DNA from: JBNKFQ01 sp050289385
GTDB taxonomy: Bacteria; Pseudomonadota; Gammaproteobacteria; Pseudomonadales; Porticoccaceae
Reading direction: 5' to 3'
DNA length: 12,065 bases
Assembly (NCBI GenBank): GCA_050289385.1
Contig: JBNKFQ010000001.1
Coordinates: 1 to 12,065, forward strand
The notes under the pieces are model-generated. The model did no database searches and had not been told where the DNA came from. It saw only the letters and a list, made by a program, of their open reading frames with translations. Below are positions 1 to 7,182 of this stretch, piece after piece (the first letter of the stretch is position 1; each line of letters opens with the position of its first letter). The position numbers were made by a program, and so were the translations under genes.

Positions 1-312
1 CCGAGCGCATACGGTACGCCAGCAAAGATGGAGTTATTTCAGGCGCAATTGCGCATTAACCTGAACGATGCTGGCGCAGCGACTGGATATGTTGGCGGAT
101 ACCAACCATGGCTGGATTATTGGGCCGTACACATCATCGAACAATCAGATATTGACGTGGTTGCACTGTATTACGGTTTGCGTCGAATGGCGGATGCCAG
201 GCCAGATCCTGATACAGGAGAAAACACCGCTATTTCAGTTACCTACCGACTGGATTCGGTGCCTGCATTTATTGCCCGGCCCGATGGAACACTGCTCACA
301 GGCTCTCATTAA
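1..312 (+). CDS. 3' end of an unrecognised gene, first in the DUF1592/DUF1552 operon
   Basis: The reading frame is open from base 1 to a TAA stop at 310-312, so this is the last 103 codons of a longer gene that begins outside the window. An ATG at 28 exists, but codons are open upstream of it and it has no visible ribosome binding site, so I treat it as internal. The visible part has no transmembrane segment and no cysteine. It contains a Gly/Tyr/Trp-rich stretch (GYVGGYQPWLDYW, about codons 30-42) and a later segment reading ADARPDPDTGENTAIS followed by VPAFIARPDG. I do not recognise the family. It ends 20 nt before the DUF1592-type gene on the same strand, so it is probably co-transcribed with it and functionally linked. 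Confidence 0.6.
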   Translation, partial: PSAYGTPAKMELFQAQLRINLNDAGAATGYVGGYQPWLDYWAVHIIEQSDIDVVALYYGLRRMADARPDPDTGENTAISVTYRLDSVPAFIARPDGTLLTGSH

Positions 313-332
313 ATAGCGGAGATACAATACCT

Positions 333-2057
333 ATGTCTTTTGCAAAACATCGAGTAGTCGTTTTTGGTTTGCTGCTTCTGGTTGCTTTGGGTGCAACAGT
401 TTTGGTGCTTTATTCCGAAAATAAACCAACCACTGTTTCATATAATGCAGAGCACTACAGTGTCGGTGCCAGGCGAATTAGTCCCCAACAGTATCGAAAT
501 ATAATTCGAGATGTATTCGGTGAAACAGTAAAAATCACTGGTCGTTTTGTAGAAACGGAGCAACGCCACGAAGGGTTGCAGGCAATCGGTGCTGGTCGGG
601 TCAGCATAAGTTCTATGGGATTTGAAGCTGCTGATGAAATGGCTCTCGGTATCTCACACCAGGTTTTCAGTGAAGACAGACGTAATGTATTGCTGCCTTG
701 TCTGCCCGCCGCGGAAGATGCTTTTGATAATGAATGCGCGCGGCAATTTATCAGTGAGGCAGGTCTTTTACTGTATCGGCGTCCATTGCAGAAAGCTGAG
801 CTGGAGCGTCAAATGCAAATGGCGTCAGCCGTCACAGAACAGCAACAGGATTTTTATGCCGGGCTTGAACGTAGCCTGGCAAATATGCTGGTTTCGCCTC
901 ACTTTTTGTTTAATATGGAACAGGTTGAAGAGGGTCCAGATAACCGTGGAAAATACCGTCTTACTGCCTGGTCGAAGGCTTCCCGTTTAAGTTTTTTACT
1001 ATGGAATACTACACCAGACAAATCTTTGCTGAATGCAGCTGCCAAAGGAGAATTACACACTAAAAAGGGAATTGAACGTCAGGTTAAGCGAATGCTTGAT
1101 TCATCGCGTTTGCAAGATGGGATCAGGGCTTTTTTTTCCGATATGCTGATGCTCGACCAGTTTGATTCGTTAAACAAGGATAGACAAATTTATCCGCAAT
1201 TTACCCATCAGGTAGCTGCTGATGCGCGCGAACAAACGTTGCGTATTCTGGTTGACCATTTGCTGGTTCAAAATCAGGATTATCGAAACTTGTTTACAAC
1301 ACCAAAAACTTTTTTAACGCCCTCGCTGGCGGCACTGTTTTCTATGCCGCTCGCTCAAAGCAAGCCTTACTTAAATCCCGACAAATGGGTTGCCTATGAG
1401 TTTGAATCGGGCGATCCACGATCGGGAATTTTGGCGCAACCCGGATTCGTTGCCTTGCATGCTCATCCCGGTCGCACGTCACCGACTCTGCGTGGCAAGG
1501 CTTTGCGGGAAAACCTGTTGTGCCAGGAGGTGCCGCCGCCACCGGCGAACGTGGATTTTAATATTGTAGAAGATACCAGCAATCCAAATTTCAAGACTGC
1601 GCGTCAACGACTTTCAGCCCATGCCACTATGCCCACTTGTGCCGGATGCCACAAAATTACCGATCCGATTGGTCTGGCGCTGGAATCGTTCGATGGCGAC
1701 GGCAGTTTTCGCACGCGAGAAAACGGCGCGCAAATTGACACCAGCGGTGAAATAGACAGCGTGGCGTTTCAGGACGCTGCTGGCCTGGGCAAAGCTTTGC
1801 GCGACAACCCCAATATTACTTCCTGTTTAATCAAACGAGTGTATTCCTATGGCACGGGCCGGGAAGTCGCTTCCGGGGATCGAAAATGGTTGAAGACGGT
1901 GGGAAAAAGCTTTGCTGGAAATGGCTACAAATTTATCGATTTATTACGCCATATTGCAACCAGCGAACACTTTTATCAAGAAAACCCTGCACAAAATGAA
2001 GAAAAACCAACTGTGGCCAAGGTTGCCCCGACCCAGTCTTCGTTGGCGATAAATTGA
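333..2057 (+). CDS. Membrane-anchored DUF1592/DUF1588/DUF1585 protein with one c-type heme motif
   Basis: A 574-residue protein. Residues 8-27 form a single hydrophobic segment after a short basic start, so it is either an uncleaved anchor or a signal peptide, with the rest facing the periplasm. Family regions in order, by recognition of typical motifs: DUF1587-like (RRISPQQYRNIIRDVFG, 47-63), DUF1595-like (about 133-195, with LLLYRRPL), DUF1592 (about 208-335), DUF1588 (about 361-460, with RSGILAQPGF and RGKALRENLLC) and DUF1585 (about 475-548, with SYGTGREV). One CxxCH motif, CAGCH at 436-440 inside DUF1588, predicts covalent binding of one heme c. The separate N-terminal cytochrome domain of many planctomycete relatives is absent. 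A GGAG at 318-321 lies 11 nt before the ATG, rather far. The next gene starts 17 nt after the stop. The biochemical role of the family is unknown; a redox role is inferred from the heme motif only. Confidence 0.9.
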   Translation: MSFAKHRVVVFGLLLLVALGATVLVLYSENKPTTVSYNAEHYSVGARRISPQQYRNIIRDVFGETVKITGRFVETEQRHEGLQAIGAGRVSISSMGFEAADEMALGISHQVFSEDRRNVLLPCLPAAEDAFDNECARQFISEAGLLLYRRPLQKAELERQMQMASAVTEQQQDFYAGLERSLANMLVSPHFLFNMEQVEEGPDNRGKYRLTAWSKASRLSFLLWNTTPDKSLLNAAAKGELHTKKGIERQVKRMLDSSRLQDGIRAFFSDMLMLDQFDSLNKDRQIYPQFTHQVAADAREQTLRILVDHLLVQNQDYRNLFTTPKTFLTPSLAALFSMPLAQSKPYLNPDKWVAYEFESGDPRSGILAQPGFVALHAHPGRTSPTLRGKALRENLLCQEVPPPPANVDFNIVEDTSNPNFKTARQRLSAHATMPTCAGCHKITDPIGLALESFDGDGSFRTRENGAQIDTSGEIDSVAFQDAAGLGKALRDNPNITSCLIKRVYSYGTGREVASGDRKWLKTVGKSFAGNGYKFIDLLRHIATSEHFYQENPAQNEEKPTVAKVAPTQSSLAIN

Positions 2058-2060
2058 ACC

Positions 2061-2066
2061 GAGAGG
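2061..2066 (+). promoter_or_regulatory. Ribosome binding site that fixes the DUF1552 start
   Basis: GAGAGG lies 8 nt before the ATG at 2075. An in-frame TTG at 2054 would overlap the preceding stop codon but has no such site, and it would put seven extra residues before the twin-arginine motif. This site therefore favours the ATG. Confidence 0.6.
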
Positions 2067-2074
2067 TAAAAACC

Positions 2075-3403
2075 ATGCAAAAAAAAATGTTCAGCCGCAG
2101 ACGGGTATTGCGAGGGTTGTTGCAGGGTGGCACCGTTTCGGTGGGCTTACCCTTGCTGGATTTATTCCTGAACGATAACGGTACAGCGTTGGCCAATGGC
2201 AGTAATTTGCCCCTTTGTTTTGGTACCTGGTACTGGGGGCTTGGGTTGAGCCCTGGACAGTGGGAGCCGATAGGTACAGGCGCAAATTATGAACTGGGTC
2301 CGCAGTTAAAAATTCTGGAGCCCATTAAGGACAAGATAAATATATTCAGCAATCTGCAAACATTTCTCGACGGAAAAGCCAATATTTCGCACCTTTCCAC
2401 GATCCAGTGCGTGATGACAGGCCACGTATCGGATTTTAAGGAAGCCTTTGCCCGCAGCATCGATGACCTGGTTGCGGAAAAACTGAGGGTGCGTACTCGT
2501 TTTCCATCGCTCAGCGTATCTTGCGATGGAGATTCGGCATTTAGCTTTAGCTCTCGCGGCAGTGGCGGTGTCAAGCCCGCTGAGGTTTCTCCCCTGGTGT
2601 TGTACCAACGTATTTTCGGGGATGGTTTTCAGGATCCAAATGCGGCGGAATTCACCCCCGACCCCAAAGTAATGGTGCGTAAAAGTGCTCTGTCCGTGGT
2701 GGCTGAAGAAAGGCAGCAATTAATGAGAACACTGGGTGCTGCTGACCGCGCACGTATGGATGAATTTTTTACCTCGCTCAGGGATTTGGAGCAAAAATTG
2801 GCGCTAGAGCTGGAGAAACCCGAGCCACTTGCTGCATGCGAGCTACCTTCAGCCGATGTCGGCGAAAAATCCAGCCCCGACATCGAAAATGTCATCAGGA
2901 CTCATGAACATTTTTCAAAGTTACTGGTACACGCCCTGGCGTGCGGACAGACTCGTATATTTAACGTGACGCTCAGCACAAGTGTTGTCAAAGCGGACGA
3001 CCCGACTGACTACCATACCTATACCCATCAGGAACTGGATGATCCTGAACTCGGCTACCAGCCCACCTGTTACTGGTTTGCTTCACGTTACATGCAAGCC
3101 TTTCGAGACATGGTGCTGACGCTCGACAGTATTAAGGAGGGCGATGGCACGCTTCTGGATCGCACACTGATGATGGGGTGCACGGAACATGGCTTTGCCA
3201 AGTGGCACTCACTTAAGGAAATGCCCGTTTTTACCGCTGGCCGCGCCGGTGGTGGCATGAAAACCGGATTACATATTCCCGGTGGCAGCGAATCATGCAG
3301 CCGCGCGGGTTTTACCTGCCAAAAAGCTCTGGGCTTGTCAGTGGACAGTTGGGGTACAGGTTCAAATGAAGTAAAGGAACCTTTTGCGGAGGTGCTCGGG
3401 TGA
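2075..3403 (+). CDS. DUF1552 family protein, probably Tat-exported
   Basis: A 442-residue protein starting at the ATG at 2075. The N-terminus carries a twin-arginine signal, SRRRVLRG at residues 7-14, followed by a moderately hydrophobic stretch to about residue 32, and a probable AxA-type cleavage site near TALA (37-40). Export in folded form through the Tat system is therefore likely. The body matches the DUF1552 family along its length: HLSTIQCVMTGH (106-117), the helix with RTHEHFSKLLVHALACGQTRIFNV (split here: 275-288 and 289-298), and the C-terminal block with TLLDRTLMMGC (359-369), HGFAKWH (372-378) and the glycine-rich AGRAGGGMKTG (388-398). DUF1552 genes are commonly paired with DUF1592-type cytochrome genes, as here. 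No enzymatic activity is established to my knowledge. The stop codon overlaps the GTG start of the next gene, indicating translational coupling. Confidence 0.9.
   Translation: MQKKMFSRRRVLRGLLQGGTVSVGLPLLDLFLNDNGTALANGSNLPLCFGTWYWGLGLSPGQWEPIGTGANYELGPQLKILEPIKDKINIFSNLQTFLDGKANISHLSTIQCVMTGHVSDFKEAFARSIDDLVAEKLRVRTRFPSLSVSCDGDSAFSFSSRGSGGVKPAEVSPLVLYQRIFGDGFQDPNAAEFTPDPKVMVRKSALSVVAEERQQLMRTLGAADRARMDEFFTSLRDLEQKLALELEKPEPLAACELPSADVGEKSSPDIENVIRTHEHFSKLLVHALACGQTRIFNVTLSTSVVKADDPTDYHTYTHQELDDPELGYQPTCYWFASRYMQAFRDMVLTLDSIKEGDGTLLDRTLMMGCTEHGFAKWHSLKEMPVFTAGRAGGGMKTGLHIPGGSESCSRAGFTCQKALGLSVDSWGTGSNEVKEPFAEVLG
3388..3392 (+). promoter_or_regulatory. Ribosome binding site inside the DUF1552 gene for the overlapping downstream gene
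   Basis: GGAGG lies within the last codons of the DUF1552 gene, 7 nt before a GTG start at 3400. The GTG shares bases with the TGA stop (GTGA, 3400-3403). This strong site supports the unusual GTG start over later ATG codons and implies coupled translation. Confidence 0.7.
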
Positions 3404-4815
3404 GTAAAGCCAGAGAATTGAATACAGGAAAAGGTGAATATTCGTCGAAAAAAACGAGATCAGTAAAGGAAAACCGATACGGACGTTGGGAATTAATGTT
3501 GTGCTGCATGGCTATTGTGATGTGGTTGGTTAATCGGCAAGCAGCTGCGGAAGGTGACCGCTCCCAGGCAATAACTTATGCAACTCCGGCGGGAATTACA
3601 CTCATTGAAGTGATTCGAGAGGGATATCTAGAATCGGCAGGTTATCAATGGACACGTCTTGGCGACAGCCAGGGTCGCACCTTGTTTGTTTCTGATCAAG
3701 ATGTGACGCCAGGGCAATCCAGTTGCAAAGGGGAATGCGCGCAGATGTTTCCGCCAGTAACCGTATTGCCTGGGGCGAGTGAAATGGGTGAATGGACTGT
3801 AATAGCGCGCGATGATGGAAGCATGCAGTGGGCTTACCAGGGCAGGCCGCTGTACCGCTTTGCCAGGGAAGAGAGATTACACCATGTGGTAGATACTGTA
3901 CTGGCGCAGGAAGCGCCAAAAAATACCTTTGAGGAAACCCGTACCGATCCAAATGGCTTGTTACCTCCAGAGGGCTGGCATGTAGCCCGGTTTACACCCG
4001 CTGCCAATCAGAAACGGCCACCTTCTGTTGAGCCGGGCAATGTTCCCATGGCGGGTGGCATAGTGTTTACCGATGCCATTGGCATGACGTTGTATTGGTT
4101 CAATGGTGCAGACGATCAATCGGCACAACTTTGTGGTGAAGGGTACGAAAACCCTTGGCTTCCGTTGCGTGCAGCGGCGCTATCTCGTCCAGTAGGGGAC
4201 TTTACGCTGGCGCCATGCAACGATGGCGGTTCACAGTGGGCGTATCGCGGCGTACCTCTGTTCAAATTTGCTGGCGACAGTGTACCCGGTGACGTTAATG
4301 GGATCGATCAGGACAGTGATCTGCATTGGCAGACGGCTGTGTATATGCGTTATTTCATGCCCCGTGATGCAACGGTTCGCCGGGATATGGTACATGGCAA
4401 GGTGTTGTCCATGAAATCGGGTATGCCTCTTTATACTCGTAACCCGTATGGAAATTTCAGGGAAAAAGCTATTTACGGTAAATACAGCCTTTACGTTCGT
4501 GGCAAAAGGCTGGGAGTAAAGGGATGCGACCAGCAATGTCTGCAGAGCTGGCGACCCTTTATTGCGCCAGCCGATGCCCGGCCCCGGGGCTTTTGGGAGA
4601 TTCTGGAGCGGGAAGATGGTTCCCGGCAATGGGCATACAAGGGATTTGCCTTATATACATATGTAAATGACAAACCGAATGGCCCACCAACAGGGCACAA
4701 TATTTATGATTATGCGATTGGTGACAAAGGGCGTTACAAAGCGGCGGAGGCAGTTGCGATCAATCCTGGAAAACGGAGCCCTGGTGCTTACTTTTGGGCC
4801 GTGGCGACACCATAA
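3400..4815 (+). CDS. Exported protein with three Yx(FWY)xxD-type secreted repeats
   Basis: A 471-residue protein beginning at GTG, chosen for its strong GGAGG site and coupling to the preceding stop. A hydrophilic n-region of about 30 residues precedes a hydrophobic segment (32-44) and AAA-EG at 48-52, so it is probably a long signal peptide or a signal anchor; an alternative start is Met33. Three diverged repeats of the 'secreted repeat of unknown function' (lipoprotein_15, Yx(FWY)xxD) family follow. Their best-kept part is WAY[QRK]Gx[PA]L[YF], at 144-152, 280-288 and 411-419. Repeat 1 has CKGEC (109-113) and repeat 3 has CDQQC (376-380). Repeat 2 keeps only a displaced pair (C245 and C273). 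The hexapeptide GRTLFV (92-97) precedes the first Cys pair, as is typical. There is no lipobox, unlike many family members. The role is unknown. As last gene of the set it probably acts with the heme protein and the DUF1552 protein outside the cytoplasm. Confidence 0.85.
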   Translation: MSKARELNTGKGEYSSKKTRSVKENRYGRWELMLCCMAIVMWLVNRQAAAEGDRSQAITYATPAGITLIEVIREGYLESAGYQWTRLGDSQGRTLFVSDQDVTPGQSSCKGECAQMFPPVTVLPGASEMGEWTVIARDDGSMQWAYQGRPLYRFAREERLHHVVDTVLAQEAPKNTFEETRTDPNGLLPPEGWHVARFTPAANQKRPPSVEPGNVPMAGGIVFTDAIGMTLYWFNGADDQSAQLCGEGYENPWLPLRAAALSRPVGDFTLAPCNDGGSQWAYRGVPLFKFAGDSVPGDVNGIDQDSDLHWQTAVYMRYFMPRDATVRRDMVHGKVLSMKSGMPLYTRNPYGNFREKAIYGKYSLYVRGKRLGVKGCDQQCLQSWRPFIAPADARPRGFWEILEREDGSRQWAYKGFALYTYVNDKPNGPPTGHNIYDYAIGDKGRYKAAEAVAINPGKRSPGAYFWAVATP

Positions 4816-4873
4816 GAAAATTGAAAATCAACCATTGAAAACCAGAGTGCGGTAATCAAATAAAATCGTGGGT

Positions 4874-5337
4874 TTAATCGTGCCCTCCTGCATCAACATT
4901 CGGTACATTCCAGACACCGAGCCGGTGGTGCCTGGCGATCCGTTCAAGCGCCTTGTATTCTTGCGGTGATTCCTCAAGAACCAACGCCCAGCCCCGGCTG
5001 GCAAGATAGGCGCTCAAATCTTCATCTTTGTAGTAACAGCGACCCGTCTAACTCTTGTCTCGATGTTTAGTTAACAAGTCGCACCGCACAAATCCCTGAA
5101 TTTTGAAATCCAGGGCGAGAGCCGCTCCCGGTGCGCATCTGACCGGGGTATCACGGTCTGGCAGGATTCCTGCGTTGCGGGAATGTGTACGCCGTACAGG
5201 CGAATGCGTTTGTTGCTGATAGTCAGGGTGGCGTCATCTGCGATCAGGGCATAGCTGTTTACTTCTCGTGCGATTACCTCTATTACCGGCATCCATATCA
5301 GTAAAGCCAAAACACAGGTTTTTTGTTTCAACTGCAT
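4874..5337 (-). pseudogene. Decayed secreted staphylococcal-nuclease-like (thermonuclease family) gene
   Basis: Read on the minus strand from the ATG at 5337. The frame gives a signal peptide (MQLKQKTCVLALLIWMPVIEVIA) and then DATLTISNKRIRLYGVHIP, which matches the SNase core pattern 'gDtl...g.riRLyGi..P'. After QESCQTV the frame loses family likeness and ends at TAA 5071. In the neighbouring frame the protein resumes near 5148 with PVRCAPGAALALDFKIQGF and RCDLL, meets an in-frame TAG at 5048-5050, and continues with TGRCYYKDEDLSAYL, ASRGWALV, and RHHRLGVWNV to a TAA at 4874-4876. That is the ordinary C-terminal half of an SNase fold (LASRGWAL, then G-[IV]-W). A one-base loss (or two-base gain) near 5144-5160 plus the TAG therefore inactivate it. 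Sequencing error could explain one lesion but less easily both. The native protein would have had about 150 residues. Confidence 0.8.
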
Positions 5338-5445
5338 AAGTATTCCCGCCGACCACCTGTTTGTAAAAGTGCCACAGTTGGTGATTGGACAGTGCACCGA
5401 AAAGTCTGTTCCTCCATTACTCTGCTCGATCCAGTTATAAAGCAT

Positions 5446-5474
5446 TTGCCAGCGTTTATTTTTGCCCCTATATT
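5446..5474 (+). promoter_or_regulatory. Sigma70-type promoter for the Na/Pi cotransporter gene
   Basis: TTGCCA (5446-5451) and TATATT (5469-5474) are each 5/6 matches to consensus and are separated by exactly 17 nt. Initiation would fall near 5480-5482, giving a leader of only about 17 nt that contains the GGGGA ribosome binding site at 5486-5490. I found no convincing Pho box in the 160 bp between the pseudogene and this gene. Confidence 0.6.
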
Positions 5475-5497
5475 TTTCATATATTGGGGATAAGTGA

Positions 5498-7171
5498 ATG
5501 GACATAAGCTTGGCGTCAATCGTAAGCACTCTGCTTGGTGGTCTCGGATTGTTCTTGGTCGGCATGTGGTTGATGACCGATGGTTTGAAGCTTGCCGCCG
5601 GTAAATCCTTGCGGCAAATACTCCATCGCTGGACCAATACTCGCAGCCGAGGCCTGGTAACCGGTTTTACTATTACCGCATTGGTGCAATCGTCTAGCGC
5701 GGTGACTGTGGCGATTATCGGGTTTGCAAACGCGGGGTTGCTGGCTCTGCCGCAAGCCGTGTGGGTAATTTTTGGAAGTAATGCGGGCACAACTGTGACC
5801 GGTTGGCTGGTGGCCCTGATTGGTTTTAAAGTCAATATAGAAGCCTTGGCCTTGCCGTTAATTGGCATTGGTATGCTGGTCAGATTAACTGGTAAAAAAA
5901 GCAGGCGTGCGGCGTTTGGTCAGGCATTGCTTGGTTTTGGCCTTTTCTTTCTCGGTATTGGTATTCTGAAAGAAGCTTTTGAATCGGTGGGTGCGGGGAT
6001 ACAACTACCCAGTGTGGCAGATGCCGGCTTTGCTTCCATTTTTCTGTACGTTTTACTTGGTGTGGCACTGACCACACTGATGCAGTCGTCAAGTGCGGCC
6101 ATTGTCATTATTTTAAGTGCAGCGCAAGGTGGGGTTATTCCCCTCAGTGCGGCAGCGGCCACTGTGATTGGTGCCAACCTGGGTACTACCAGTACGGCGA
6201 TATTATCGGTTTGGGGAGCTACATCCACGGCCAAACGTGTTGCCGCAAGCCATGTATTATTCAACCTGATTACCGCCGCTGTTGCGATCATTATCATTGT
6301 TCCGATGTTATCCATCACGCATTGGCTACTGACGGCACTTGATCTGTCCACTACCATCGCTACAACGCTGGCGGTATTTCATACTGTATTCAATGTTCTC
6401 GGCATTTTGTTGATGTGGCCACTGGCTGGTCGATTGATCAGATTTTTGTCGCGTCAGTTTGTTTCAGAAGACGAGGTAGCGGGTCGGCCCAAATATCTTG
6501 ATAAAACGGCTTTGCAGGTGCCGGCATTGGCTTCTGTTGCGCTGGCACAGGAAATGAACCGTTTAAACCGGCACGCCATTGCCGTCGCGATGACCGCAAT
6601 AAATGCAGCAGACAGTCATGATGGTAAAGTTATTGTCGATCAGAAAAACGTCGAGAAACTTGCTACAGCAATTGGTGGTTATGTCGCCGAATTAAGCCGA
6701 ACGGATTTACCGGAAAATATTGCACAACGGTTTCCCGAAGTTATTTTACTGGTACAGCGATACGTGACAATTTCCGGTCTGGCTCACGAGGTAGTGTCTC
6801 TGCAAAAAGATATCGATATCGGGGATCAACAACTTTCTGACGCCGTGGCGAAACTCAAGAGCGATACCGTTTCCATTCTGAAACAGGCAACGGTTGAGGC
6901 GCCCGGTTTCAATCCGGAAGTTTTGTCTCCCCAATTGAAGGTTCTGGAAAGTGACTACGATCATTTGCGATCGGCTGTGCTCAAGGCAGGCGCTGTTGGC
7001 AGTTTGGGTATGGTGATGGTCGACCATCTGCTGCAAGAGGCGGTTATAGTAAAAAGAATTGCCAGGCAAACGGTGAAAGCGGTTGCACGTCATACCGTAT
7101 TGATAGTCGGCCTGGGGTATGAGTTGCCCACAGCTGATGCAGTTCGTGATACGACCCGGCAAGCTGTTTGA
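5498..7171 (+). CDS. Na/Pi cotransporter family protein with C-terminal PhoU-like domain
   Basis: A 557-residue inner-membrane protein of the NptA/PNaS family, which imports (or in some cases exports) phosphate coupled to sodium. The duplicated transport core is clear: QSSSA at residues 64-68 and again at 196-200, each followed about 30 residues later by a glycine-rich GSNAGTT (93-99) and GANLGTT (225-231). These are the hallmark motifs of the two inverted halves. Hydrophobic helices cover roughly residues 5-310. From about 335 the protein becomes hydrophilic and helical (ASVALAQEMNRLNRHAIAVA onwards), which matches the PhoU-like tail of bacterial family members and may tune activity. The ATG at 5498 is supported by GGGGA 7 nt upstream and by a promoter ending just before it. 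It is a stand-alone gene, not part of the operon to its left, and it converges with the DUF885 gene. Confidence 0.92.
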   Translation: MDISLASIVSTLLGGLGLFLVGMWLMTDGLKLAAGKSLRQILHRWTNTRSRGLVTGFTITALVQSSSAVTVAIIGFANAGLLALPQAVWVIFGSNAGTTVTGWLVALIGFKVNIEALALPLIGIGMLVRLTGKKSRRAAFGQALLGFGLFFLGIGILKEAFESVGAGIQLPSVADAGFASIFLYVLLGVALTTLMQSSSAAIVIILSAAQGGVIPLSAAAATVIGANLGTTSTAILSVWGATSTAKRVAASHVLFNLITAAVAIIIIVPMLSITHWLLTALDLSTTIATTLAVFHTVFNVLGILLMWPLAGRLIRFLSRQFVSEDEVAGRPKYLDKTALQVPALASVALAQEMNRLNRHAIAVAMTAINAADSHDGKVIVDQKNVEKLATAIGGYVAELSRTDLPENIAQRFPEVILLVQRYVTISGLAHEVVSLQKDIDIGDQQLSDAVAKLKSDTVSILKQATVEAPGFNPEVLSPQLKVLESDYDHLRSAVLKAGAVGSLGMVMVDHLLQEAVIVKRIARQTVKAVARHTVLIVGLGYELPTADAVRDTTRQAV

Positions 7172-7182
7172 ACAACAAACAC

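Noticed and set aside
5359..5380. Possible Pho box (CTGTTTGTAAAAGTGCCAC) upstream of the Na/Pi gene
   Set aside because: Only the first CTGT half fits; the second half does not resemble CTGTCA at the required spacing.
5465..5489. Hairpin CCCCTATAT...ATATATTGGGG that could hide the Na/Pi ribosome binding site
   Set aside because: The left arm overlaps the -10 element (5469-5474). If transcription starts near 5481 the arm is not in the RNA, so a translational switch is unlikely.
5338..5868. Extension of the minus-strand SNase-like frame back to 5868, giving a 265-residue protein
   Set aside because: The part above 5498 is antisense to the well-supported Na/Pi cotransporter gene, and a signal peptide begins at the internal ATG at 5337.
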